Below, piece by piece: positions 45,701-58,326 of a DNA stretch of 64,000 nucleotides. Each line of letters starts with the position of its first letter. The stretch's first letter is position 1. The notes below the pieces were generated by a model. The model did not search any database. It was not told the DNA's origin and saw only the letters and a list, made by a program, of their open reading frames with translations. The DNA comes from Thuidium tamariscinum (taxonomy: Eukaryota > Streptophyta > Bryopsida > Hypnales > Thuidiaceae): assembly GCA_947034885.2 (NCBI GenBank), contig OX344754.2:24487369-24551368 (forward strand), written 5' to 3'. The translations under genes were made by a program, and so were the position numbers.

Positions 45701-48700
45701 GAGATGATTTGTATGCCCATTTGTGTACCATATTTTCTGTTTTGATGAGTGTTGAGAGTCAAACAATTATTGAGGGATTGACTCTGACATCCGAGGAGTT
45801 TCTCAGTGTTCTGTGTCAACATGCATCTTTTGACACTTTGCCATGTGTGGATTGAGCGGAGTGTATAGAAGTGTTGGTTCTTTTTGCTTTCTCGGTGACA
45901 CTGAGAGAAGTTGGAGGAATAAAATCTCAGTGTATGATTGTATGATGTCTGTTCACTTTTCTTTAACAGGTGCAACGAAGTACAGCGGCTTTCTGCAATT
46001 ATTGAAGCAACTGGTCAATCCTCTTTGTGATCAGCTATCTGATCGTCGATCTAGCATTGTGAAACAGGTACCACTGATTAGTGCTTAAGAGAGTAACATT
46101 GCCATCCTGATTTGTCCTGTGTTGCAGTGTCCAGGCATAGCAATTGAATTAACCATTTTCTTAACTAAGGAAGCCGTTGACTAGAGGTAAACTCGTAGAG
46201 AATGTGGGCATGTGCACTTGAATTTAATTTGCCTTACTAGCTAACGGATTTTCTACCTTTGTGCAGGCATGCCAACTCTTGAAAGTACTGACCAAAGAGC
46301 TCAAACAAGACTTTGAAGCATTTGCAGAATCCTTTCTACCAGTGAGTCTCCCACAGAAGTTGTGCAATCGTGTGGGACGAAATTGAATTTAACTAATTAT
46401 ACAGAGTGTTTCTGTACTGAGAATATATCCTTCAAATTAGTTTTCATTTAGGTGATGACCGCTAGGGTTTTAAAATGTCTTATGGCTCACTGCTCAGATG
46501 CTTTTCAAGCTGGTGGTTATAACAGTTCTCGTTATTGCCGAGTCAGCGGACGCCTGCATCAAATCGGTGAGTCTCTGGAAAGTCTTTTGCGTTATTTGTC
46601 TTCCTATTTTGTATTCTCTTTGATCTCTAGAAACAGAACCTTATTACCACTTAATACCTTTACACCATCACGTTACTTTCACTTTTTTGTTCATTCTGAT
46701 ATGTTGGATATCGGTAAGCATTTGCTCACATCAATGCACGAGGTTTGATATTGGTGAATTTATAGTCGCTTGAATGGCATACGAATTTGCCTCTAAAATC
46801 CATGCCGCCTTAGTAGAATGTTGTATAGGAAGGATGATTCGTTGCCCTCAGAGTCTGTAATGTGAAGGAAGTGTTGTTATGAATTCTCCATTGCTTGTCT
46901 ACTGGTGCAACAGATGCTGCAACATTGCAAAGTTGCCCGAGTTCTTCCCAAGATGGTTGAGTTGGCGAAACATGACCGGAATGCGGTGCTGCGGGCAAGG
47001 TATTCCGTTTGATATATATATATGTGTTTATAGCAGAGCGTACCTTCAATCCCTCAAATTTTGAGAAGGACGGATTCCGTTAAATATCTCAGACTGTTTT
47101 AAATCTTGATCGGTACAGCTTTCTGTTGCCTAATTGTGTAAATTATTGACCTTGAAGGTGCTGCGAGTATTTGCTGCTGGTGTTGGAGCAGTGGTTTGAT
47201 TCACCGGAGATGCAACGCTCGGCCGAGCTTTATGAGGATCTTATCAAATGCTGCTGTGGAGATGCGATGAGTGAGGTACAGTTGGTCTTGCTCTCTTGAT
47301 GCGATACAGTGGTGTAGTTGTGGTCAGGTACTCCTCTTGCATTGCCGGGCGGTTCATTGTATTTACCTTGTTGGATCAACCATGTTTTGGAATGCATTTT
47401 CTGAAATTGGTACGAACATTGAAACTGTGAAGTCTACGCTCTGGGTAAATTGAACCGCTTGGTACATTCTAGTCTCATCCCAAGAGTTTTCCTATTGATA
47501 ATGTCGCAGGTGCGCTCTTTAGCAAGGCAGTGTTACCGGGTTTTTGCTAGGTGTTGGCCTGATCGGGCACGCCGTCTTTATCAAGCATTCGATCCTGTTA
47601 CTCAGAGGGTGAGTTTTCAGGACTTGTGAACTGCCTGAAATTTCATTAATCAAATGCCCAAATGCTATTGTAATGCTCCTGTAAATCTCTGTTTCTCCCC
47701 AGCTTGAATATTGTAATGCGTTGCCTTTTTTGCAGGTAATAAACGATGAGGATGGAGGGATTCTCAAGAAGTATGGCCACTCTACCGTCCATGACACTCA
47801 CCAATTTCGCAACCCCCCTGGCATTCCATTTCGCAATTCCACTGGCATACCAGCTCTTGCGATTACTCACAGTACAATATCATCTGGGCTATCTAATCCG
47901 TCAAATGGACTTCAAACTGCTTCTATGAATGGCTACAGTACTAATCCTGTGTCGAGGCCATCATCAAGTATAGTGCAGAGGAAGTCGTCAGAAGGTCCTC
48001 CTGAAAGAAGCTTACAAAGTGTGTTACAAGCCAGTCAGCAACAAGTAAATGCTATTGAGAGCATGCTAAAGGGTGTTTCTGTTGACGATCAAGGATCATA
48101 TTATTCAAATTCCCAAGCAAGCGGTAAATGCTCTAGTCAACAATGAATATGCCCTATTTTTCTCCCCCTGGATTTTTCGCATTTGTGTGCATTACCAAGC
48201 AGAAAGTTCTTTCTGTTTCTAGTGAATTTTTGTGTATGAACTAACTGATACCATTCTTTTGTTACAGTTGAAAACAGTTATTCCAAGATTCATTCCACTG
48301 GTGGAGGCTGGCCCTTACGTGCCGGGATTGATCCCCCTTCCTCTAGGGATCCTCCTCATCAGGCATCGGGTACTGCACCATACCATCAACCTAATCTGTC
48401 AGGCTATCGACCTGGAAGTGCTGGAAGAACACTAAGTGGACCTTCGGCATTTGGCGACATGGACGCTGGTAGATTCACAGACTTTACGGGTATGAGTAGA
48501 GAAGCTGAGCTTGTGGGTGACATGAACCAGGATTTTGCACGAGGCTTAGGGAAGACACAACCAGCCAAGAGAATACCAATGAGTGCCCAAAAGTACCGAA
48601 GCTCTAATGGTGATTATGATGAGCCCAAACTAGCTAAGCGCATTCCAAAGCCGGAAGGCCATATTGACAGAACCGTATCAGATGGGAATTCTCATGCAGT

Positions 48701-51700
48701 ACCTGCATATCAGAGGCCCCTTCTTCGACAAACCGTGTCAGGAAGGTCAACAGGAAGTAATAGGAGTAGCTTAGAGGACAACCTGCCGACTGTTGTTATG
48801 AATTCTTCTGGGGAGGTGTTCACTTACATGGATGGCTTGATGTCATTAAACGATGCTTTAACCGAAGGCTTGACTCCTGGTTCAGACTGGTCGGCCCGAG
48901 TTGCTGCGTTTACATTTCTCAAGAAACTCCTTCAGCAAGGGAGCAAAGGTCTTCAAGAAGTAAGTCAAAGCTTTGAAAGGGTCATGAGGCTGTTCTCTGA
49001 GCATCTGGATGATCCACACCACAAAGTTGCACAGGCTGCTCTTTCTACTCTCGTGGAGCTGGTGCCAGCGTGCCGGAAGTTGTTTGAGACCTACATGGAG
49101 AGGATTTTACCACACGTGTTTGCACGACTTGTGGATTCAAAAGAAATCATTCGACAGCTCAGCACATCTGCTCTTGAGACAGTGGGGAATACTTACAGTA
49201 TCGACGCACTTCTGCCTGCTTTACTTCGGTCGTTGGATGAGCAACGATCTCCGAAGGCAAAGATGGCCGTTATCGAATTCGCTATCGCTGCATTTGCAAA
49301 ACTGGCCTTGAATGGAGAAGCATCAGGTGGGAGTGGGCTTCTGAAGCTTTGGCTTGCTAAACTAGCCCCTCTTGTTCACGACAAGAACGCGAAATTGAAA
49401 GAGACAGCTGTGACAGGCCTCATATCCGTGTATTCTCATTTTGAATCGCCAATAGTTCTGAACTTTATTCTTGGATTGTCCATTGAGGAACAAAGTACTT
49501 TGCGACGCGCGCTCAAGCACTATACTCCTCGAATCGAGGTGGATCTTATGATCTTAATGCAGAACAGAAGCCAGCGGAGTAAGACAAAGCCTGGTCATGA
49601 ACGACCTTCCACCTCATCAATCCTGGAAGAGAGAGACGAGGATTATATTGAGCAGGTGTCTCCAACTGGAGAGAGGAATCAGATTGTGGGAGGTTACTCG
49701 CCTGTGGCATTGAGTAATATAGCTCGAAAGTGGGCTCCAACTGCTCAGCCTGACGCAATGAACATGGCACATCAGGAAGGTGTAATGTCCTCTATGACTG
49801 AGCAGTCTAGACATTCATATCCCCCTTTTCCTTTTGTTGGAGACTCATCTACTCCCTCCCAAACCAAGGCCAAAGATTCAAGTAATAACGTGAGCAGCAG
49901 TGCAGAAATCACTACCTCATGGTTCAATCAAACCCAGGTTCAACAGTCCCTGGGTCTGGATACTAGGCATAATGTTTCACCCTTGGTTAACTCAGAGGGT
50001 GGTAATAACTTGAATTCAGGGCTGGGCATGGTTACCAATTCTGGTAACCTACACTTCACCGACTTATCAGCCAACATTCATAACAAAGACGAGGCCGATT
50101 TTTACCATCAGAAGTTGAATTCAAAGTCTCTGAGTCCAGTACCATCAGATTCCTCAAGCGGTGTTCTCCAGGTGAGATTGTTTTTGTCATCTTTGGAGTA
50201 CTTATATGTTTGTCACTGATTTTAGCCAGTGAACTTGTTGGAAGCACTTGTGCTCCAATGCCTTCCAACCTTTCCTGAGTCAATTAGTTTATCTATTTTT
50301 AAACATGTATTGAAATAGAGCTCGGTTCCTGCATTTTCCACCATTGTTTATCTTGCCAGTGGCTCTTTGGAGTATACATGTTTCGTGCACATGGTAACTG
50401 CCGTACTATCTATGCTCCTGGCAGTTATTGCATTTGAACTTACTTTGCGTTTCTTTCCTGAGGGTTTTTTTCAGATGTCAAGCTGGGATGGTGGGAAAGC
50501 AATGGCAGTAAAAGAAATCGCACTTCAGCAACTTATGGAGCTCTCGCATCACAACGATTCTACTACTTGGTCTAAGGTGGGACACGTTGCTACTTCCCTC
50601 CTGCGGATTCTAAAAAGTAGTTATTGCTGTCTGTTTATGATTTTTAAGAACATATTCGGTTTTTGAGTCTGTGATTTGGTCATTATGCGATTAACTCACT
50701 CAATGGAATTACTAGAACATTTCTGGGCTGATGACATCTAATTGATAGCCACTTTATGTTCATTCAGGAACTAGTCAGACGTTTCCACATACCCTCTCAG
50801 TGTAATGGGGCGCTGTCGGTAAGTCTTTCTGACGAGAATGGGGTTTGTTGTGCAGTTCTATAACCAGATTATAACACTGGTGCTGGAGGCTCTGGATGAT
50901 CCAGAAGCAACAATTAGAGAGCTTGCTGCATCAGTCATGCTTGAGATGCTAAAAAATCAGGTCGGTATGACATAATCCCCATGTAATTTGTTTAACTCCG
51001 AAGCTTAGTTGGTGATTTCGTTTCAATCCTTCACTTGATATTTTACCTTCCATCTCACTGCCTTCGACCTACAAGATAGAGCATGCCTATCGCTTACTCT
51101 AACCAGGCTTTGATCGAGTGCAGTCGTTTTGGCTTTGATTTTATTTAATCATTTTAATGTCCTATTTTAGTTCATTCGTGCTCTACCCTTAGTTCGTTGC
51201 AGCAAATTAATAATTGCGATAGTAGTCATGCCCAGTCCATTGCAGGCATTATCCAAATTCTCGTCTGACGCAATCTCACTTTTTTAATGCAGAAAGACAG
51301 ACTAGACAAGGATACTGAAGTTTTGCTAGAGAAACTTTTACAGTCAGCTAGAGACACTGACCCCAAGGTAACAAGGTTCTCAATATTGAGTCCTGGCTCA
51401 TCCTGTTTGGCTGATGCATGCGAAGGTTCTGTCTGCATCAATTAGATTTTTTTTAGAATATGGAACTGACTGTCCAAAGTTCTCATCCAATATGTAGCTT
51501 GATATGAGATGCATTTTCTGAATAAAATGTTGAGAATATGGAATTGGAATCATATATTTCAACTCTTTGAAATGGCGTTGCTTTCTAGATTGATAAGCTC
51601 TAGAGGCAATCAGGTACTCACATGCATATGATATGCAGGTTAGTGCTGCGGCTGATCTTTGCTTGAATACTGTTTTGACGGAGCTAGACACCTATCGATG

Positions 51701-52957
51701 CCTTTCGGTAAATTTTTCGTACCATACTCATGGCACTGATCGAACACTGCAGACATTTTTGCATGTCCTTGATCGAGTCGTTTATATCGTCCTTTGTATC
51801 TTCTATTAAAGTGTCCTTGATATACGGCAGGTTGTTGTACCACTTTTGGTGTCCGAAAACGAGAAGACGTTGGTGACTTGCATCAGCTGCCTGACCAAAG
51901 TACGTTTTTCCTTTTACTTGCAATTTGTGTCGACACAATTTTCTGAAATTCTCGTGCCTTTCCTTAAAGAGAGAATTGGGAAGGAGAGATGCTAGAGTTC
52001 TGATATGGGTTACTTCCTGGTATGGTTACTTATTGTAGTGCAAGATTAAGCCACGAACTTTCTTATGTTTCAAAAGTTTATTTTGTTTGAAGGTGACACT
52101 CTTTTCACTCCCAGTACCTAGTCGTCTTCACTAATCCCTCAGCGTGTTGTTTAAAATATCAGTTATGCTTACACTGCATCATGTCTACTTCATTATTTTT
52201 GCCTCTGCAGCTCGTAAGCAGGCTTCCTCCCGAGGAATTAACGTCGAAGCTAAATTCTTTCTTGCCAATGCTCTTTGATGCCTTCGGGCATCAGGATGCA
52301 GATGTTCGAAAGGTGTGAAATCTGTCTCTCTTCTGTGATTGGTGTGAATGCATTAAAAGCCAACTTATGAATTTTCTGGTGCCGTTACTTTGTATTCATT
52401 TGTACTCTAATTCCATTGCTTGATGTTTTATTTTGATTCTGGAAATAACTCCTTCAACTTGATAAAACCTAAACCACCTTTCTCTGGACAGGAAGTAAAC
52501 GTTATAGCCAACAACTGTGAAGTTACAATGTGGCCAGTCTCTCTTATTCTCAAATTGATGCTGATTTATCTTGGATTTGGTTCTGCAGACTGTGGTTTTC
52601 TGTTTGGTGGAGATACATATCGTTTTGGGCAGTTTATTTGATCCATATCTTGGAAGTCTTAGCAGCACACAGCGACGATTAGTCACCATCTACTCAAATC
52701 GCATTTCCCAGGTGCTGCACGACTTTCAAATTTTTTTTTTCAGTATTGACGTAATGATATCAAGTATCTTACGTTTGTATCATCATTCTGCTTCGCAGTG
52801 CTTTCAGAAAACTCTTATCTGAGTGAAGTGGTGTTGATGCTCAATCAAACACCCTTTACTTGTTCTGCTTGTTGATGTTTTAGCAATTATACTGAGCGGA
52901 ACTGTTTTGGACCAGGCAAGAAAGGGGTCAGCCTCACCACCAACACAGCCGCTCTAA
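42764..52957 (+). CDS. CLASP: CLIP-associated protein CLASP (22 exons, 1516 aa)
   Basis: Microtubule-associated TOG-domain protein that stabilises cortical microtubules in plants. Exons by eye: 42764-43096, 43723-43878, 44302-44364, 44720-44788, 45127-45370, 45517-45678, 45970-46067, 46267-46341, 46498-46566, 46914-46999, 47158-47275, 47510-47608, 47736-48123, 48268-50171, 50475-50576, 50856-50960, 51293-51367, 51639-51707, 51831-51899, 52211-52312, 52589-52711, 52916-52957. All phases agree. TOG1 is about residues 1-207 (KDTKERMAGVERL, RLGDSKQPVRDA), TOG2 about 289-535, TOG3 about 845-1075 (DDPHHKVAQAALSTL, LRSLDEQRSPKAK). A C-terminal helical domain lies at about 1289-1503, ending LVTIYSNRISQ. 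Linker residues 536-840 are S-rich. Start chosen for the good CACCATGG context and family N-terminus MEEAL. It appears intact. Confidence 0.96.
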
Positions 52958-55640
52958 GACCACCTTGCTCGCCATTCCTCATTCCTCAGAGAAATTCAAA
53001 GCTGAAACCTTACAAGGTACAGGATGCCACTGCCCACAAGAAATACCGGAGTAGTTTTTATGTTGGCATGGGTGGATGCGCAGTACCTGTCGTCTTGACG
53101 AACAAGCACCTTTGGCCTCTTAATCCAAGCTAACCTGCACCTGTACTTTTTAATTTTGACTTTATTGATTTGCACCTGAAGCTGAAGTGCTTACTCAAGC
53201 TCTGGTTGAGTAGTCAGGGCTTTGACTTCAATTCGCCGTCTGAATACAATAGCTAGCATAGCAGGTCGGCAGACAGAATAGAATACCCTGAGTTAGTTAT
53301 TGTAACATCCACATGAATGGAAATGGACCTGTTCCCTGATGAATGACCCACTTATTTCTCTCCAACGTGGCTGCCTTGTGAAGGAGTTCCATGAAGTGTG
53401 CACAGCCGGTGGAGTACGTGTCTTTGTGTTCATCCGTTACTCCATTAGCTTTGTAAGGTGCTGACAGGATTAGACCGACCGGATTAGATCACAGATTGAG
53501 TGTAATTGCAACCTGCTTGTGCATGTGCCATCACTGCCATGTGCCCTGATTTGGATATACCTGAACTTGGTTATATTTTAAAGGTGAGGGAGCCCCTTTC
53601 CTAATTATTTTTCCGAACTTGATTGACAAAATGGTGGCGTCGGTCTGTTTACCCCAAAATGACCCTGGGATTTCCCGAACTGAAGACCCCTTGTCAGAGG
53701 TGCCCACAAATTTGTTTTCTAATAATTAATTGAAGCCTACAAGCGAAGATGTACAGGAATTGTACTGATTGCAAGTAGGGCCATGTAGCAATTATTGTTG
53801 GCTCAAAATTTTTCGTGGTGGTGTATCAGATTGACCTAAGTTAGTTTTCAGGGCACTGAGCTGCCGAATCATGCGTTTTTGAGACCATCGGGAATCTTTA
53901 GGGAGTGTTGCAGGACAAATGTGTAATGGATTGAAGGTCTTTTTTTTATTCTGAGAAGAGTACAAGATGGAAAACAGATCTGACCTAAAAAGAAAGCAGT
54001 AGGGATATAATGTATTCATGACAATAATGCCAAAGTTGAGGGTGTTTGGTAGGCCCATTGAATGGGTGAAAATATCATTTTAAGAAAGAAAATTATACTT
54101 CTTGAGAAAGAATGGTCCAAATGGTGGAAATAGTCTCTTCAAGCTTACCAAATAATAGAACCAACTTTTGCCCGAATCAGATGGTACATTTGTCAGTAGG
54201 GTCATTGGTGTGGCTGGGGAATAAAGTAACAAGGTGCATGGAGATAGTGTAATAAACATCTTCAGTCTTTCTTGGGATGTGGGCCTCATCATCCAAACTA
54301 CAGCATCCACTTGTAGGGTACCTTCCCTCCTACAATGGAGGGTGGCCTTAGAGCTCTTTCCCATTATGGGCTTAGAGGTCTAGCTGCTGGAGGGGGTGTT
54401 GGAGGGTAGTCGGAGGGGTTCAGCTTTCTCACTCCATCCGGACCTCTAGACTTAGAGGCCTCTACTTCCGGAAAGCCCTTCCCCTCCTGGCTTTCTTATT
54501 GTAGGAAGAAGCCGTAGTGAATACGGGTTGAGCAAACATAAGCTGGAGCAAACACGAACTGGAGTTGTAGCAAACACGGATTGGCTTGAGTGTTGATTTG
54601 AAGGTCTAGGCGGGGGGTCTGACCCCTCCAGGTCTAAAATCGAAATTCACAAGACCTGGAGGCTGGAAGGGGCCTAGAGGTCTAGACTTGGAGATTTAGG
54701 TCCCCTATTGACTAATAGAAAGTGCTTGGACGTCCAAGTGCTTGATGGAAAACGGCCCTTATTGCTATGAACATCCCCATGCTTGATCCTTCAAGCAAGG
54801 GCACTAAGTGCCAATTAAGCAAGGTCTGGTGTGGATTGGTAACCTGCTCAGATCTTCCATTTTTGAGCTACCCCATACTTGCACTGCAATTCCATCCACC
54901 AAGCATGTCTCCCAAGGTTTTTTACAATACATCACAAAGGACCAACAATGTCAAGTTAGTTGGGGGGGCGTCAATAGGGTTGCGTAGGTGAATAGGTTCA
55001 ATGAGCTACCAAGCTATGGTTGCTTCAATAGGATGGAGAGTAGGGGATGATGAAAATTGTGTACAACAATGAGGGATTGTGATTTGAGAATTGTGTGTGA
55101 GGATGAGGGGGGGTGACATTTGAGGGGTTGAAGGCATTTTAGGAGTGTTGTATACCTATGGAGGCTTGGAGATCCTAAATTGTTGCACATTTGTAAGAGA
55201 TGCGTGAGGATGACAAAGTCAAAGACCTCATCTTGACCAATTTTTTGGATCAGTTTCATGATGATTGCATTCATCAACTAGTGGTTCAAGCAAGTGGGTC
55301 GAGGCTTAGAGAATGTTGAAATTTAGAGAGAGACAAATTAGATGGATATAAAAAGATGTTCTTTGATTATTTTTTGGAGACACTTGTTTTTGGACTATTC
55401 CATTTTTGTCAAAGATTTTGCATGCTCATGTTGCTATTGGAGGGTTGGAGGGCGAGTTCAAGTAGAAATAAGTGCAATTTTTTACTCTATTGCATATCTT
55501 GTCTCACAGTCGTCCAATGTGCAATTATGAGGGAGAAGAGAAGTTGCCTAGGCAACCTAAGGTAAGAAATCTTCCCCATAAACACTAGTTGAAGATGATA
55601 GGCTAGGAGATAAATGAACATTCCTATGCCTCACTATTGC
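52958..55640. other. CLASP 3' flank and intergenic DNA
   Basis: The first few hundred bases are probably 3' UTR, but no AATAAA was found. The rest has moderate GC, several GAGGTCTAGA-type words around 54,370-54,700, and minus-strand open frames (53792-54058, 54080-54364) without recognised features. No gene is supported. Confidence 0.4.
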
Positions 55641-57085
55641 CTACCTTGAAGAAGGTTGTGCAATCTGCCTCTATGCTTTCACATAGTGCCAAGGAGGTGA
55701 CGGTAGTCGATGGAACCTCTTAGATGGGGATCCATATTTATGCTATGTCTTCTTGGGAGCAAATGCCACATCTCTTGTTGTCTTGTGTTTTTGAGAGTGG
55801 AATTGTGGACCACTTGACTAATCTCATCATGCATAGTTTGTTCAATGAGGGAGGCTTGACACATAAGGAAATTACTAGAAAGTTAATTTTCTTTGGAGCA
55901 AACAATGGAAGTCATTTAAGGACAAATGATGGAAGTGATGACCTACATCCAAGAGAGATGGACTCCATTTCTTATCGATGCCAATTGTGTCACTCACCCC
56001 TTCAACCTTGTGGTAGAAACAATGTCAAAATATCCAATGGTCTCTCGGCTAGAGGATCTGTTTCAATCTATCCATTAGAGAAAATATGGACTCTCCGGAG
56101 GGCCGCCAGGGTTTGACAAACCAGTCTATATACACAGTCCTACGGAGCTACAGAAAGGGCGGAATCTCTGACAGAGGTGGGTGACAGAGGTGCGTCAGCT
56201 TGTGTGAATATCTTGGGTATGTATGAGTTTCTTGCCTTTTTTAATTCCTGATCTGTTAGTGAAGGGTAACTATCGCATGCTCCTCCATTTAACTAATGGT
56301 TCTTTGCAATTCAATGCACTGACAATTGCAAAACTGATATGAATGACAATAGGGAAAAAACATTTGTAAAGGGGAAATAAATGTTATCGAAAGGGTCCCC
56401 TCCAGCAGTTCTTAGCAGCCCTCCAGAGAGTCCATATTTTTTCTAATGCTATAGCTACTTCTACCAAAGCAACAAGTGTCATACTAAATTGTATAAACTA
56501 GTTGATCTCATAGAAATTAAAGGCAACAAAATGCTCTGTAAGGTAGAAACAAGGTAGATTTCAATACAAAATAATGGTGCTAGGATCCTATCTTAGTACC
56601 ACAACTTGCTAGTGAAGATGGGTGCTAATATGACCTACGTTCCTTGTTTGAAGACTATATTAGGGGATGCCGATAGCTTCAACCTTCTCTCCAACATAGA
56701 GTTACTCTTATTGTTGGCTTACTTTATCCCACTTGTAAATGATGTTTACTACTTGATAAAGTTGTCACAAGCTTGTAATATCCTCATTTGTAATTTTAAG
56801 CAAGCCCTAATTCTACACTAAGATGAGTTGGTGCATTTGTTTGTGGATGCTTCCACTACTTTTAAGAAAGTAGATTTTGCTTGTTACAGTGACTTGGTTT
56901 CTCTATCAAGTGCAAAAATTTCTTTGTAGTGGCAACCATTACCTAGTGATAGTAGCATTTATTACTTGTTCAAATTTGAGCATGCTAAAATGTTTGCAAG
57001 ATGCCATGATAAGCACACAAGGGTACATCTGTTTGTCACGCAAGAGGACTATAACCGAGTGCATGAGAATACTAAGCAACATTTT
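55640..57085 (+). pseudogene. Decayed hAT-like transposase, second locus
   Basis: Fragments follow the plant hAT-like core: AKEVTVVDGTS then IHIYAMSSWEQMPHLLL, DHLTNLIMHSLFNEGGLT and KLIFFGANNG (55688-55910). After a frameshift come MTYIQERWTPFLIDANCVTH and MSKYPMVSRLEDLFQSIH (about 55935-56075). Beyond an inserted element come YQSNKCHTKL, LVDLIEIKGNKML and KVETR (about 56455-56550), then YHNLLVKMGANMT and LLSNIELLLLLAYFIPLV (56595-56750). The later part fades by about 57085. The H-x-C-H type residues in the CVTHPFN block are altered from the usual CxAHRxN. Stops and frameshifts make it inactive. No terminal repeats were found. Confidence 0.75.
56073..56448. mobile_element. TIR element inserted in the hAT-like pseudogene, 376 bp
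   Basis: The left end CATTAGAGAAAATATGGACT and the right end (complement CATTAGAAAAAATATGGACT) are inverted repeats of more than 30 bp continuing through CTC(C/T)GGAGGGC. It interrupts the transposase between the LFQSIH block and the following YFYQSNK block. Target duplication unclear. The CATTAG tips recall the elements at 38980 and 63084, but the inner sequence differs. Confidence 0.75.
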
Positions 57086-57514
57086 TCACGTAAGTATCTT
57101 TACTACCTTTTTCATTATCTTTGTTGTCTTTGGTTAATGTATGAAACTTCTTGTATTATCTCTCTTTGTATGTTTATATATATTTTTTAAATTTGGTTCA
57201 ATGGATTTTGGTTGATTGCTATAAATCTCAGTGTTGCAGTAGGTCTTTTGTAGACTTGGAGGTGGCTAGATTGTACGACTTTCAATTTTGCAAAATTGCC
57301 GCCCATTATAGATTTTTTTTGGGGAATCTCATTTAGATTGGCTATTTTGTTTAGCTCTCTTTGAATTGTTGTAATTGAATGCTTAAACATACTAGTCCTT
57401 CAGTGTAAGAATTGTATGTATAGAATTGAAAGTATAAAACTAATTTGAATTTTCTATGGGTCCTTTGTTTAAATGTGATGTGTTTTAGCTTCTTGCATTT
57501 GTGATTGTTTGAAT

Positions 57515-58097
57515 TTAACTCATTAAAGACCGGTCGACCACTTTTGGGTTGATTTGAGGACTTTTTGTCTCCTATAATTTGTAGAACATTTGATCTCAAA
57601 AAACTTAGAGAAGAACGCATTTAGAGTGTCTTTATGCGCATCTAACAAAACCAATTTCAAGAGAATGTGTGCAAAAATGAGTGAGTTGTGCTTGGCCAAA
57701 CTTGAAATAGTCCAACCTTTCATATTGAAATTTTCAATGAAAAATGCATATTTTATGGAAAGGACAATTATGTGTGTGTTTGAAATAATAAATTGAAAGT
57801 TTTTGGTCAATTTCCAGACAACATATTCAAATCTATGCCCAATTGTAGAAAACCCTAATTATAACCAGTGCCAAAGGGTGTTTATGACACATCAATGTTT
57901 GAAGAGTAATTACGAAGACATGAACCATTGGATCACTTTTATTTTTTGTGTGGTTCAAGGACTTAATCCATGGAACTCATTTATTTAATCCGATCTAGGA
58001 TTACATCCTTTAAAAAGGCAAAAAATTGCACTTTTTGAGAATTGTGTTCAAAAACTATGTCAGCCCCCTAAATCAACCACGGTCCTTAATGGGTTAA
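57515..58097. mobile_element. TTAA-flanked TIR element, third end type, 583 bp
   Basis: The left end TTAACTCATTAAAGACCG and the right end (complement TTAACCCATTAAGGACCG) are inverted repeats that continue through GGTTGATTT, with TTAA at both borders. The inner end sequence differs from the CCCTAAAGCC family and from 38335-38550. The open frame 57590-57796 inside it is not recognised. Confidence 0.75.
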
Positions 58098-58326
58098 TGA
58101 CCAACTTAAGTGTGCAAAGATCACCCAATCTTTGAAAACTGAACTTTATCGCAGGGTCCTTCAACAAGATCTATTGGATGCTTTTGGAAAAATATATTCC
58201 TAGTATTGGTGTCAAGATGGTGTTGAGGAGTGTTTTCAATTGGCCAATACTTGGCGGTGTTGAAGGAGTTCTTTACAAAAGCAAAGTCTATGAACAAGGG
58301 GCAATCCGTTTCTGATGGTAGAAAGC

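Noticed and set aside
53792..54364. Minus-strand frames after CLASP
   Set aside because: No conserved motif and low-complexity flanks; likely chance frames.
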